Positions 1 to 9,223 of a stretch of 64,000 nucleotides of DNA are shown here, one piece after another. The notes under the pieces were generated by a model. The model was given only the letters and a program-made list of their open reading frames with translations. It was not told the DNA's origin and made no database searches. The stretch is taken from positions 34,298 through 98,297 of the forward strand of contig JALCRM010000010.1 in assembly GCA_022652545.1 (NCBI GenBank), written 5' to 3'. Origin of the DNA: Lachnospiraceae bacterium. Lineage in GTDB: Bacteria; Bacillota; Clostridia; Lachnospirales; Lachnospiraceae. The stretch's first letter is position 1, and the number at the start of each line of letters is the position of its first letter. Both the position numbers and the translations under genes were made by a program.

Positions 1-2667
1 TATGATGTCACAGGCACGGTGATCAGCATGGTCTACCTGAATGACGGCTATTATCAGATGATCGGAGTGAGCCGTGAACAGCGGCGCCGGTACGAAGGCA
101 CGAATGCCATCAATGTGTTCCATCCGGATGACCGGCCCGGTCTGCTGGCAGAAGCGGCAGCGTCCATTCGGGAGAACAGGGTCTTCGAGTATAAATACCG
201 GGCATTCATCAGCGAAGGCTGCTACCGCTGGCTCTGCATCCGCGCCAGTCATGTCCGTCTGAATGAGACTACCGAGCGGTTCTATGCCGCTTATTACGAT
301 ATCAATGAACTGGTCCTGGCGCGGGATAAGCTGCGCGAAAGTCAGCTCATGCTGGAAGAAACGCTTAAACACTCCGGAACGACTCACTTCATCTATTTTA
401 TCGAACGTCACCGCTATGAGACCGTAGCGATCCCCGAACAGTTTAAAAGCCTGCCGGCGGCAATGGACGATTATCCGGAATCTTTTATACGCTATGTGGC
501 AATGCCGGAGGAGGATGCCGGCCGTTACCGTCAAATGCTGCGGCTGATCGACGGCGGTGCGGAAGATGCGGACTGCGACGTCAGGATGCAGTATCTCGGA
601 CAGTACTCCTGGTTCCATGTCAGCTGCCGTTCTGTTACGGATGTATCCGGCCATGCGGAAAGAGCTGTCGGGACGGCGGTGATGGTCGATCGTTTCCACG
701 ATGCCCAGTCAGCCTTCCGGGAGGAGAAAAGGCATCTCCATTCCATGCAGAAGGGGCTGCTGGCCGTCAATGCATTCAATGTCACCCATGACCTGTGTAT
801 GGATGAAGACAATATCCGGCCGGAAGCCAGCATACGCGAGACCGCACTCTACCGGGAACTGCTGCAGACAGAGCCGGAACTCCGGAGACAGAACGGGGAG
901 ACACTGGGACCGCTGCTGTCTGCGGTCTCTCAGATCCCGGATGCGGGGGAACGGCAGCAGTTTGTGCTGGCAAGCAGTCATGCGGGTATGCTGCGCCTTT
1001 ATCAGAACGGTCAGCGTGAAAAGACACTGCAATACCGGAGATATGTAAACGGACGCCTGATATGGGTTTCCACGCGCATAGCACTGATCGCCGATCCGGT
1101 GACGGGAGATGTTCTCGCGTATTTTTATACTTCGGATATCAACGATTCCATGATGTATCGGAAGATCACTGCCGGCATCATAGATAAAAATTATGAAAAT
1201 GTAGCGTATCTGGATCTGGAGACGAATATTCTCTACCGGACGGACAGTACTGTGAACGGGAAGATCTTCACGCCTCAGCCATACGGTGAGGCGGTGGAGT
1301 CTGCACTTCAGTACTTTGTATGTGAAGAAGAGACGGAAACGGTCCGGCAGCAGTACGACGTCGGAAACATCCGTGCGAAACTGCAGGATTCTCCGGTTTA
1401 TTCATTCTTTTATACGGCAAAACAGCGCGCAGAATCGCTGCCGGGGCATCCGCTGCGGCACATGAAAAGCGACCTCTACTATCTTGACGGTCAAAAGGAT
1501 GTCATTGTCATCCTGCAGTCTGATGTGACGCAGGTCTTTGAGCAGGAACTGGAACAGCGCAGGAATGCGGAGGCCGCGCTGCACAGCGCCGAAGAAGCGA
1601 AAACTCTTGAACGTATTGTAAAGAATATCCCGGCAGGTCTGATCGTTTACCGGAAGGATGCTGCGGGGATACATATACAGATGCTGAATCACCGCATGAC
1701 GGAACTGACCGGTGCACCGGAAAATAAGTTTCGTACAGGGGATGTCATGAAAATGATCGCCGACGATGTGCATCCCGACGACCGGAGGATGGTGGAGGAT
1801 GGGCTCCGGATACTGTTCTCGGAGAAAAGATCCTTTTCGATCGAGTACCGCAACCGGCGTGTGGGCGACGGATATTTCTGGCTGTCGGCTGTCGGGCAGG
1901 CGATCAGAGAGAGCGACGGGACCATGACCGCGTATGTCCTGTATTCCGATGCTACAGAACAAAAGCGCATGGAAGAAGCCTTCGATTCGAGACTGCGCGA
2001 GCTTTCCGGGATCAATCCCAACACTCTTGGCATATTTCATCTGGACCTGACAGGAAATGTGGTCCTGCGTTCTGAATCGCGGGGAAAGGATATTTTCCCT
2101 TCGGGGATACCCGAAAGTGCGGATGCTTTCATTGTTTCATGCAACAGCCGCGTTCTCAGCGGTTTTGAAAATGAAGATGACCGTACACCGCTCAGCAGGG
2201 AAAGGCTGATCGCAGCCTATCAGTCGGGCAAGACCGAAATAACAATGAATTTCCGCTTTTCGCCGGCGGAACAGGAGGAACTGCGCTGGGCAACGGTGTA
2301 TGTGTACCTGGTCAAAAACCCCCGCAGCGGGAGTATTGAGGCACTGGTCTGCGTCCTGGACTCCACGGAAGAAACGCGCAGCCGTAAGATCATGTCGCGG
2401 ATCGCTGAGGAGGATTACGACTATTTTGCCCTGCTGGATGTGAAAAAGCGCAGTATCCGCTTCGTGAGCATTCAGGAGAAGGAGCGCGAGACAACTCTCA
2501 ATGTTTCATCGGATTATGACACGGACATTCAGAACGCATTTCCGAAGCTGATGGGAAGGGCGGAAAGCGAACGCTGCATCAGGGCGCTGCAGCTGGATAC
2601 TGTTTTACAGGAACTGGCAAAAAAACAGCACCTATCTGTTCCCCTTTACGATCGATCAGACGGATGA
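1..2667 (+). CDS. PAS-rich hybrid sensor kinase, N-terminal part (open at left edge, frameshifted)
   Basis: The reading frame is already open at base 1, so the true start lies outside the window. It encodes only sensory modules. First is a PAS_3-type domain with an HPDDR motif. A second PAS-like unit follows, then two copies of a module built around an LTxN-like strand, near residues 250-380 and 670-800. The same module recurs in the kinases at 3985 and 15344. The frame stops at 2667 before any kinase domain. The missing coiled coil, HisKA, HATPase and receiver are in the next frame, continuing to 3973. A 7-A run at 2619-2625 is the likely breakpoint, because six A's would restore one long protein. 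It therefore belongs to one gene with the 2849-3973 segment. It could be a decayed gene, a phase-variable gene or a sequencing error. The ligand is unknown. Confidence 0.85.
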   Translation, partial: YDVTGTVISMVYLNDGYYQMIGVSREQRRRYEGTNAINVFHPDDRPGLLAEAAASIRENRVFEYKYRAFISEGCYRWLCIRASHVRLNETTERFYAAYYDINELVLARDKLRESQLMLEETLKHSGTTHFIYFIERHRYETVAIPEQFKSLPAAMDDYPESFIRYVAMPEEDAGRYRQMLRLIDGGAEDADCDVRMQYLGQYSWFHVSCRSVTDVSGHAERAVGTAVMVDRFHDAQSAFREEKRHLHSMQKGLLAVNAFNVTHDLCMDEDNIRPEASIRETALYRELLQTEPELRRQNGETLGPLLSAVSQIPDAGERQQFVLASSHAGMLRLYQNGQREKTLQYRRYVNGRLIWVSTRIALIADPVTGDVLAYFYTSDINDSMMYRKITAGIIDKNYENVAYLDLETNILYRTDSTVNGKIFTPQPYGEAVESALQYFVCEEETETVRQQYDVGNIRAKLQDSPVYSFFYTAKQRAESLPGHPLRHMKSDLYYLDGQKDVIVILQSDVTQVFEQELEQRRNAEAALHSAEEAKTLERIVKNIPAGLIVYRKDAAGIHIQMLNHRMTELTGAPENKFRTGDVMKMIADDVHPDDRRMVEDGLRILFSEKRSFSIEYRNRRVGDGYFWLSAVGQAIRESDGTMTAYVLYSDATEQKRMEEAFDSRLRELSGINPNTLGIFHLDLTGNVVLRSESRGKDIFPSGIPESADAFIVSCNSRVLSGFENEDDRTPLSRERLIAAYQSGKTEITMNFRFSPAEQEELRWATVYVYLVKNPRSGSIEALVCVLDSTEETRSRKIMSRIAEEDYDYFALLDVKKRSIRFVSIQEKERETTLNVSSDYDTDIQNAFPKLMGRAESERCIRALQLDTVLQELAKKQHLSVPLYDRSDG
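2619..2625 (+). other. 7-A homopolymer, site of the frameshift
   Basis: Upstream of this run frame 1 encodes the PAS part. Downstream of it frame 2 encodes a continuation that ends a PAS-like domain and leads through a coiled coil into HisKA. Removing one A joins the two exactly. A ribosomal shift would have to be +1, whereas a slippery A-AAA-AAC heptamer promotes -1, so slippage of RNA polymerase or a real or technical indel is more likely. Confidence 0.75.
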
Positions 2668-2848
2668 GCCGCTCAGGAAAAAGCAGCTGCGGTATGAGTG
2701 GCTGGATGATTCCCGTGAACAGATCCTTCTCACGAGGATCGATATCACTTCTACTTTCCTGAGAGAGCAGGAGCAGGTAAGGCTGCTTGCCGAGGCGCTG
2801 CAGGAAGCTGAACGTGCCAATGCCGCGAAGTCGGACTTTCTTTCGCGT

Positions 2849-3973
2849 ATGAGCCACGATATCCGCACACCGCTCAACGGGATCATCGGTATGACCTACC
2901 TTACGCAGAAAATGGATCTGCCTGAAGAAGCGGTCGGGAATCTGAAGAAGATCGACATGTCTTCCAAATTTCTGCTGGGACTCATCAATGACATACTGGA
3001 TATGACAAAAGCTGAAAACAACCAGGTGGAATTCCATCCGGAGCCCTATACTCTGGAGGAATTCAGGGACTATATCGACGCCGTGATCCGGCCTCTCTGC
3101 GAAGACAAGCGGCAGAATTTCCGCTTTGAGAGCTTTCACGGGGACGATGCGGTGCCTCTGTTCGACAAGCTCCACATCAATCAGGTGCTGTTCAACCTGC
3201 TTTCCAATGCCGTTAAGTATACGGCTGAGGGTGGTACGATCACGTATTCCGATCATTTTGGAAAAGCCGACGGAAGCGGAAAAGTGGCTGTGGAATTTTC
3301 CGTAAGCGATACCGGAGTCGGCATCAGCGAAGAATTCCAGAAGGATCTTTTCAAGCCGTTCGTACGGGAAGAACGCACGGCAAAAACACAGGGCACAGGG
3401 CTTGGCCTTGCCATCGTAAAGCGGATGGTCGATCTCATGGGAGGCACGATCTCCGTCCAGAGCAGGCCGGATGCCGGCACGACCTTTACGGTCCGGCTGA
3501 CGGCAGACAGCGTCAGGCCGGAAAGCGTAAAGAAAAACGGTCATGCGGGAAAGACAGCCGACAGTTCTTCCCTTTTGCGCGGGAAGCATATCCTGCTGTG
3601 CGAGGACCATCCGCTCAACCAGGAGATCGCCGAAGCACTGCTGTCGGAAAAAGGCATGATCACTGACACCGCTGAAGACGGGCAGCGGGGCGTCGAAGCC
3701 TTTTCTCACTCTTCCCCGGGGTATTATGACGCGATCCTGATGGATATACGGATGCCGGTGATGGATGGCTATGAAGCGGCCAGGACGATACGCTCCCTGA
3801 ACCGTCCGGATGCAAAGACAGTGGCTATCCTGGCTATGACGGCAGATGCATTCACAGACGATATACAAAAATGTACGGCAGCCGGAATGAACGGCCATAT
3901 TGCAAAACCTGTCGATCCTGATCATTTATACAGCGCGCTCAGAGACATTTTCGGCAGGCAGGCGGATCAGTGA
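2849..3973 (+). CDS. Hybrid histidine kinase C-terminal part: HisKA-HATPase-receiver
   Basis: This is the catalytic half of the frameshifted kinase. It has an H-box ([10 protein letters not shown], phospho-His codon at 2855), an N-box ([10 protein letters not shown]), G1 (DTGVGIS), G2 (GTGLGLAI) and a C-terminal receiver with CEDHPLNQ, the [12 protein letters not shown] phospho-acceptor Asp (codon at 3743) and a conserved Lys in HIAKP. The same frame is open upstream of 2849 back to the 7-A run and encodes coiled-coil linker, so the ATG at 2849 lies inside the H-box and is not a plausible natural start. No output domain follows the receiver, so it must signal to a partner or phosphorelay. The ribosome site of the next kinase sits right after its stop. 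Confidence 0.85.
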   Translation: MSHDIRTPLNGIIGMTYLTQKMDLPEEAVGNLKKIDMSSKFLLGLINDILDMTKAENNQVEFHPEPYTLEEFRDYIDAVIRPLCEDKRQNFRFESFHGDDAVPLFDKLHINQVLFNLLSNAVKYTAEGGTITYSDHFGKADGSGKVAVEFSVSDTGVGISEEFQKDLFKPFVREERTAKTQGTGLGLAIVKRMVDLMGGTISVQSRPDAGTTFTVRLTADSVRPESVKKNGHAGKTADSSSLLRGKHILLCEDHPLNQEIAEALLSEKGMITDTAEDGQRGVEAFSHSSPGYYDAILMDIRMPVMDGYEAARTIRSLNRPDAKTVAILAMTADAFTDDIQKCTAAGMNGHIAKPVDPDHLYSALRDIFGRQADQ

Positions 3974-3984
3974 AGGAGGGGTGT

Positions 3985-6900
3985 ATGGAATTCACATTTC
4001 AGCAGCTTGAAGCACTGATCCGGAACGCGGCCGGCTATACCGTGATCTATGCGGTAAGGAAAAATCGTTTTTTACCTGTCCTCTATACCCGGAATGTACC
4101 TTCTTTTTCCGGTCTGACAGAGGAGGAATATCTTTCTCTCTATAAGAAAGATGCCGCGGCTGTCGTTCCTGAAAGGGACATGCCTGTGCTTACTTCGGCA
4201 CTTGAAAAACTGCTGGCCGGCGAAGGCGACCAGGAAGCCCTGTACCGGACCTATCACAAGACAAAGGGATTTGTCTGGACACATGTTTTCTTTAAACTGC
4301 TGGGCACCTATGAAGGAGATCCGGTCTTCCTCGGCAATTTCGACGATGCAACGGCTGCCGCCAGTGCGTCGGACGCGCTGCTTGACCATTCGGACCAGAA
4401 GATCTACGTGATCGAACGGGATACGTATGACCTGTTGTATGCTAATGCCGCAGCCCAGTCTGATAAAAACTGTACGCCGCAGCTGGGCCAGACCTGTTAT
4501 GAGTATATCCGCCGGCAGAATGCGCCGTGCAGCAACTGTGTCGTCAACCGGATATGCGGAGAAACTCCGCTGGAGACAATCTGGCATGATCAGGCAAGGG
4601 GAAAGACTTTTAGTGTCAAGGCTGTTCCGATGATCTTTTCCGGAAAGCAGGCATATGCTTTTTTTATCGATGATCTGACTGAACACGTCGATCTGGAGGA
4701 GCAGCTCAGGCAGGAACAGGAAAAATACCGGGCAGCTACCGAGGGTGCGAATCTGCGGGTGTATGAGTATGATATCAGGAGCCATACGATCTACCTGCCG
4801 GAGCACGCACAAAAACTATTCGGCGTACCGTCCGCAGTCATACCCAACGTGCCGGAGTCGCTGCTGCCGGAGTTTTTCGAGGAAGACCACGAAAAACTCC
4901 GCGCGTTTTTTGCCCGCGTGGACCGCGGAGAGAAAATCGTGACAGCCTGTTTCAGAATGCAGGAGGTCAACGGCTTTTCCGCTTATCTGCGCTATACGTT
5001 CACAACGGTTTTCGACCAGGCAGGCGTACCGGTGAAAGCCTATGCGGTCGCCGAGGATATCACAGCGCAGAGGAGAGCGGAAGATGAATTCAAAGAAACG
5101 ATCCAGGCGCTGCTTTCCGCCAATCCGAATGCCTTATGCACTTACCGGATCGATCTTACCAGGAATGTCTGCAGCGAAGAGCACGGGACCTCGGCATACA
5201 TTCTTGACATGCTGCGCGCGGACACTGCAGACCGGCTGTTTGAAAATCTTCTGGCGATCATCCCCATCCGGGAACAGCGGAAAACCGCGAAAGAATTCTT
5301 TGACCGTAAAACGCTGCTCGATGCTTTTGCAGCCGGCAACAAAAGCCTGCACCTGGATTACAGAAGAACGGGTGAAAACGGAAGCATCCTCTGGGTGAGG
5401 ACCTTTGTCAATATGCTGAAGGATCCGGTAACGGAAGATGTCGTTGCGATCTTCTATTCCCTGGATATCACCGATGAAGTACGGGGAAACGAGATCTTCA
5501 GTATCATTACCAACCAGGAATATGACTATGTCGCTATCCTTTATCCCGTACTTGAAAAGATCGAAGTTCTCAGCCTGAATGCGGAACTGCCGGAACAGTT
5601 TCGCAGCGCTTTCGGCATTCCGGGAAGGTTGTATGATTATGAAAAGACACGGCATTATGCGGCAGACAAATGGATCGATACGGCAGACCGGGACGATTAT
5701 CTGAAAGCAAGCAGGATCCCTGCAGTGACGGCAGAGCTTGACCGGAACGGACACTGTGAGTTCAGCGTGCGCGGCCATTCTTCCGGCCGCCCGGGGGAGG
5801 TCATGTGCAGAAAGATCCAGCACTATTATCTGGATGAGCAGAAAAATGCGATCCTCATCATTCAGAGCGATGTGACCGCGACCTATCTGCAGCAGCAGAA
5901 AGAGATCGCCAGGGCCGAAGCCGAGGCACACCGCATCGAGGATATCATCGATTCCGTCGCCACGGGTATCTGTGTTTTCCGCATGCCGGATGCGGACCAT
6001 CTGGAAGGAGAGTTCGTCAATCTGCAGATGCTCCGGATCATCGGCCTGGAGCCTCCGGACAGCCCGGACGCCAGAGAGCAGATGATGCGCGATCCGATGG
6101 TGGCTTCTTACATGAAGGATGCGTTTACTGCCGTCCATCCGGAAGACGTTGCAAGGGTGCGGAAAAGTTTCCGGGAGGGATTCCATGCCAGCCATTTCAG
6201 TGCCGGCACATACCGTCTCCTGAAAAAAGACGGCAGTGCGGTATGGATCAACCAGTACGCCATACTGCGCGAGATCCGTTCGGACTGCAGGATATTCTAT
6301 GTGACCTACCGGGTCATGGACCGGGAGATGGAACTGCAGGAGGAACTGGCAAAACAGCTGGAAAAGGAGAAGCTGCTGCGCGATCAGGCAGATGCCGCCA
6401 ATGCGGCAAAGTCCGACTTCCTTTCGCGTATGAGCCACGATATGCGTACACCGCTCAACGGGATCATAGGGATGACGTATCTGACGCAGGAGATGGCACT
6501 TCCCGAAAAGGCACAGGAAAATCTTGCAAAGATCAGTACCTCATCTAAATTTCTGCTGAGTCTCATAAACGAAGTACTGGATATGGCGAAGGCCGAGAGC
6601 GGCAAGATCGAACTGCATCCGGAGCCCTATGACGCCAAAGTGTTTTTCCGCTATCTCGATTCGGTCATCCAGCCTCTGTGCGCTGAACGGAACATCCGGT
6701 TCGTCGTGGATGCAGAGCCTGCGGCCGGCGTGCAGCCTCTCATGGATACCCTTAGGGTCAACCAGGTCTTCTTCAATCTTCTTTCCAACGCGGTCAAATA
6801 TACGCCGGAAGGTGGCACAGTGACCTACCGCCTGCGTGAGCATCTGACGGCGGAGGGACGTCTTGCGCTCGAATCCGAGGTTTCGGATACCGGGGTCGGC

Positions 6901-7578
6901 ATGAGCGAAGAATTCCAGAAACACCTCTTCGAGCCGTTTTCCCAGGAATGCAGACCTGAGCAGGCGGAGATGCGCGGCACAGGACTGGGGCTGGCCATAG
7001 TGAAGAAACTGCTGGATCTGATGGACTGCACCATTACCGTGCAGAGTTGTCCCGGAAAAGGAACGACCTTCCTGCTTCGGGGCGAATTTGACTGTGTTCC
7101 CGCAGAAAAGGCGGCCGCTGTATCAAACGAAGAGGAGGCCTCCGGGGATACGCAGAGCCTCACCGGGTTGCATATCCTTCTTTGCGAGGATCACCCTCTG
7201 AATCAGGAGATCGCGAAGGCTCTGCTCAGCGAAAAAGGCGCGATCGTCAGTATCGCGGATGACGGGCAGCAGGGGGTAGAGGCCTTTGCTACGTCTACGG
7301 CGGGATTTTATGCGGCGATCCTGATGGATATCCGCATGCCGGTGATGAATGGCTATGAAGCTGCCCGGGCGATCCGTTCCCTGGACCGGCCAGATGCGGC
7401 GACGGTACCCATTCTGGCCATGACGGCTGACGCTTTTACGGATGATGTGCAGAAATGCCTCGATGCAGGCATGAACGGACACGTTTCAAAACCGATCGAT
7501 CCGCCGACGCTCTATTCCGCCCTGCTTCTGCAGGTGAAGCGCGACGGCAGGGAGAACCCCGCACCGGAAAAAACATAA
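3985..7578 (+). CDS. PAS-rich hybrid sensor histidine kinase/response regulator
   Basis: About 1197 residues, with no membrane segment seen, so probably cytoplasmic. The ATG at 3985 follows an AAGGAGGGG ribosome site that overlaps the end of the upstream gene. Order: PAS-like unit; a PAS domain with a Cys cluster (C163, C171, C182, C185, C191; CX10CX2C core); a third PAS near 250-365; an LTRN module near 385-500; a further PAS-like unit; a PAS_3 domain near 650-780; coiled coil; HisKA with H818; HATPase with N, G1 and G2 boxes; receiver with D1115. It is close in design to the genes at 1-3973 and 15344, pointing to local duplication. There is no DNA-binding or enzymatic output domain. The Cys cluster could bind metal or sense redox; that is inference. 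Confidence 0.92.
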   Translation: MEFTFQQLEALIRNAAGYTVIYAVRKNRFLPVLYTRNVPSFSGLTEEEYLSLYKKDAAAVVPERDMPVLTSALEKLLAGEGDQEALYRTYHKTKGFVWTHVFFKLLGTYEGDPVFLGNFDDATAAASASDALLDHSDQKIYVIERDTYDLLYANAAAQSDKNCTPQLGQTCYEYIRRQNAPCSNCVVNRICGETPLETIWHDQARGKTFSVKAVPMIFSGKQAYAFFIDDLTEHVDLEEQLRQEQEKYRAATEGANLRVYEYDIRSHTIYLPEHAQKLFGVPSAVIPNVPESLLPEFFEEDHEKLRAFFARVDRGEKIVTACFRMQEVNGFSAYLRYTFTTVFDQAGVPVKAYAVAEDITAQRRAEDEFKETIQALLSANPNALCTYRIDLTRNVCSEEHGTSAYILDMLRADTADRLFENLLAIIPIREQRKTAKEFFDRKTLLDAFAAGNKSLHLDYRRTGENGSILWVRTFVNMLKDPVTEDVVAIFYSLDITDEVRGNEIFSIITNQEYDYVAILYPVLEKIEVLSLNAELPEQFRSAFGIPGRLYDYEKTRHYAADKWIDTADRDDYLKASRIPAVTAELDRNGHCEFSVRGHSSGRPGEVMCRKIQHYYLDEQKNAILIIQSDVTATYLQQQKEIARAEAEAHRIEDIIDSVATGICVFRMPDADHLEGEFVNLQMLRIIGLEPPDSPDAREQMMRDPMVASYMKDAFTAVHPEDVARVRKSFREGFHASHFSAGTYRLLKKDGSAVWINQYAILREIRSDCRIFYVTYRVMDREMELQEELAKQLEKEKLLRDQADAANAAKSDFLSRMSHDMRTPLNGIIGMTYLTQEMALPEKAQENLAKISTSSKFLLSLINEVLDMAKAESGKIELHPEPYDAKVFFRYLDSVIQPLCAERNIRFVVDAEPAAGVQPLMDTLRVNQVFFNLLSNAVKYTPEGGTVTYRLREHLTAEGRLALESEVSDTGVGMSEEFQKHLFEPFSQECRPEQAEMRGTGLGLAIVKKLLDLMDCTITVQSCPGKGTTFLLRGEFDCVPAEKAAAVSNEEEASGDTQSLTGLHILLCEDHPLNQEIAKALLSEKGAIVSIADDGQQGVEAFATSTAGFYAAILMDIRMPVMNGYEAARAIRSLDRPDAATVPILAMTADAFTDDVQKCLDAGMNGHVSKPIDPPTLYSALLLQVKRDGRENPAPEKT

Positions 7579-7741
7579 CGCAGATCCGGCTGCTGTTATG
7601 CGGGCTGTGCTCTGATGCCGGCCGCAGCCGGGAAGACCTGCCTTATATGCCGGGAAACGCACGAATGCTTACCCGGTCTGTTTGGTGTATGGAAAATTTT
7701 ACGGGCGTGCCGGAGAAACAGAAAGGAAGGCAGGATAGTAT

Positions 7742-8302
7742 ATGTTTACTTTGATCCAGGATCTTGACTGGTCCGTTTTGAGATGGATTCATGGCACTTT
7801 GAGCTGCGGTTTCCTCGATGTGGTAATGCCTGCCGTATCGCGGATGGGAGATCTCGGGGCAATATGGATCCTGACGGCGCTCCTCATGCTGTTTTCCAAA
7901 AAGCATCGTCGCTGCGGACTCATTCTGCTGATCGCTCTGGGGCTGTGTTTTGTGATCGGGAATCAGTTCCTGAAGCCGCTGATCGCGCGTTCCCGTCCCT
8001 GCTGGATCGATACGGGTGTCCGGCTTCTGATCCCGAATGAAACGGACTATTCTTTTCCGTCCGGCCATACGCTGGCTTCCTTCGCGGCGGCCACCGTCAT
8101 TTTCAGGATGGACCGGAAAGGCGGAGCTGCGGCTTATCTCCTCGCATTTTTGATCGCTTTTTCAAGGCTGTATCTTTACGTCCATTTCCCGAGCGATATA
8201 CTGGGCGGAATTCTGATCGGCCTGCTTATCGGACACCTGGCTCTTGCTCTTGCGTCGCTGCCCGGTGCGATATCCTGCCGGTTCGGAACCCACATTCAAT
8301 AA
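7742..8302 (+). CDS. PAP2-family membrane phosphatase
   Basis: A 186-residue integral membrane protein with the three acid-phosphatase signatures: K78 within KPLIARSRP, PSGH with H109, and SRLYxxxHFPSD with H148. Several hydrophobic helices surround them. PAP2 proteins of this size in Gram-positive bacteria commonly dephosphorylate undecaprenyl pyrophosphate or phosphatidylglycerol phosphate on the outer membrane face. The exact lipid cannot be read from sequence. A GAAAGGAAGG stretch lies upstream of the ATG. The 163 bases before it (7579-7741) hold no gene I can support. The promoter of the MarR gene begins directly after its stop codon. Confidence 0.88.
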   Translation: MFTLIQDLDWSVLRWIHGTLSCGFLDVVMPAVSRMGDLGAIWILTALLMLFSKKHRRCGLILLIALGLCFVIGNQFLKPLIARSRPCWIDTGVRLLIPNETDYSFPSGHTLASFAAATVIFRMDRKGGAAAYLLAFLIAFSRLYLYVHFPSDILGGILIGLLIGHLALALASLPGAISCRFGTHIQ

Positions 8303-8352
8303 CAAGGTACCTTGACAAAACGGAAAAAGCAGGGCATAATAGCAAGGTACCT
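8303..8352 (+). promoter_or_regulatory. MarR-gene promoter flanked by two palindromic operators
   Basis: A near-consensus sigma-70 promoter is visible: TTGACA at 8312-8317, a 17-base spacer, CATAAT at 8335-8340. A perfect palindrome CAAGGTACCTTG (8303-8314) overlaps the -35, and its core AGGTACCT recurs at 8345-8352 at the expected transcription start. The two centres are 40 bases apart, on the same helical face to within a quarter turn. This is the expected geometry for autorepression by a dimeric MarR protein encoded just downstream. Confidence 0.75.
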
Positions 8353-8413
8353 AAACAACAGACGATGCTTCCTGCCGGAAATGAGAGGACAGGAGAAAGA
8401 AGAGGAAAATAAT

Positions 8414-9157
8414 ATGAAAGACCAGAATACAATGCATACGATGAACCGGAACGAAAATGAAAACACGGCCGCAGACCATTGCCCGATGTGCCCGAACCAT
8501 TGCCCGGCAGGCAGTCCGAAATGCGGTAGAGGAGAGAGATATTTTGCGGAAGGCGGCCAGGGAGAGGCATCCGAACACGATGGGAGCGGGACAGGTGACT
8601 GGCACGGACACGGTCACGGACATGAAAGCGGAGAACATCATGAACACGGTACGGGCGGCAGACATGGGCACAGAGACGGAGAAGGCGATGGACGTCATCA
8701 CGATGCGCACGAAGAGCATGGGAAAAGCTATGACCAAATGTATGAAAAGAGGAACGATCTGTACGGTCTGATGAGACAGTGCGGTCATCACCTTTATCAT
8801 GCCGGCATGAAGAGCGCAGGACAGGGCAGGATCCTGGAGATCCTGCAGAGCAGCGGGGAGATGTCGCAGAGAGATCTGCAGGAAATGCTGCAGATCAAAT
8901 CCGGTTCCATCAGTGAGATCATCGGAAAGATGGAAGCGAAAGGAATGCTGGCACGTACCAGGGACAATGAGGATCAGCGCTGTGTGATGCTGGCGATCAC
9001 GGAAGAGGGCCTGGAACGGTACCGCGCGCAGAAGTCAGACGCAGAAAAAGAGCGGGAGAATGTTTTCCGTGCGCTCAGCCAGGAGGAGCAGAGCCAGCTG
9101 AAGACACTGCTTGAAAAACTGACAAAAAGCTGGGAAGAAAACGCGGATAATGCATGA
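8414..9157 (+). CDS. MarR-family regulator with Cys/His-rich N-terminal extension
   Basis: 247 residues if translation starts at the ATG at 8414, which has AGAGGA six bases upstream; an in-frame ATG at 8381 is possible but has no good site. Residues about 130-240 form a MarR winged helix with recognition region QIKSGSISEIIGKMEAKGM and a wing containing DNEDQR. The N-terminus is unusual: four cysteines (C23, C26, C30, C37; CX2CX3CX6C), then a stretch of about 40 residues (roughly 63-104) with 13 histidines in HGHG-like runs. This suggests sensing or buffering of a soft metal (Zn, Ni, Cu), which is inference. The promoter carries paired palindromes, so it is probably autoregulated. GH31 follows after 66 bases with no visible terminator. 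Confidence 0.9.
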   Translation: MKDQNTMHTMNRNENENTAADHCPMCPNHCPAGSPKCGRGERYFAEGGQGEASEHDGSGTGDWHGHGHGHESGEHHEHGTGGRHGHRDGEGDGRHHDAHEEHGKSYDQMYEKRNDLYGLMRQCGHHLYHAGMKSAGQGRILEILQSSGEMSQRDLQEMLQIKSGSISEIIGKMEAKGMLARTRDNEDQRCVMLAITEEGLERYRAQKSDAEKERENVFRALSQEEQSQLKTLLEKLTKSWEENADNA

Positions 9158-9223
9158 AGGACTTCGCATACGTTCCTGATTCGGTTTACCGATCCTGCTT
9201 TTTACGACATTTCTGCTGGAAAT

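Noticed and set aside
2600..2630. Programmed -1 ribosomal frameshift at A-AAA-AAC in the first kinase
   Set aside because: The downstream domain is in the +1 frame relative to the upstream one, so a -1 shift would not connect them; no stimulatory structure is evident.
7579..7741. Short gene between the second kinase and PAP2
   Set aside because: The open frames there overlap the kinase end, lack ribosome sites and show no recognisable domain.
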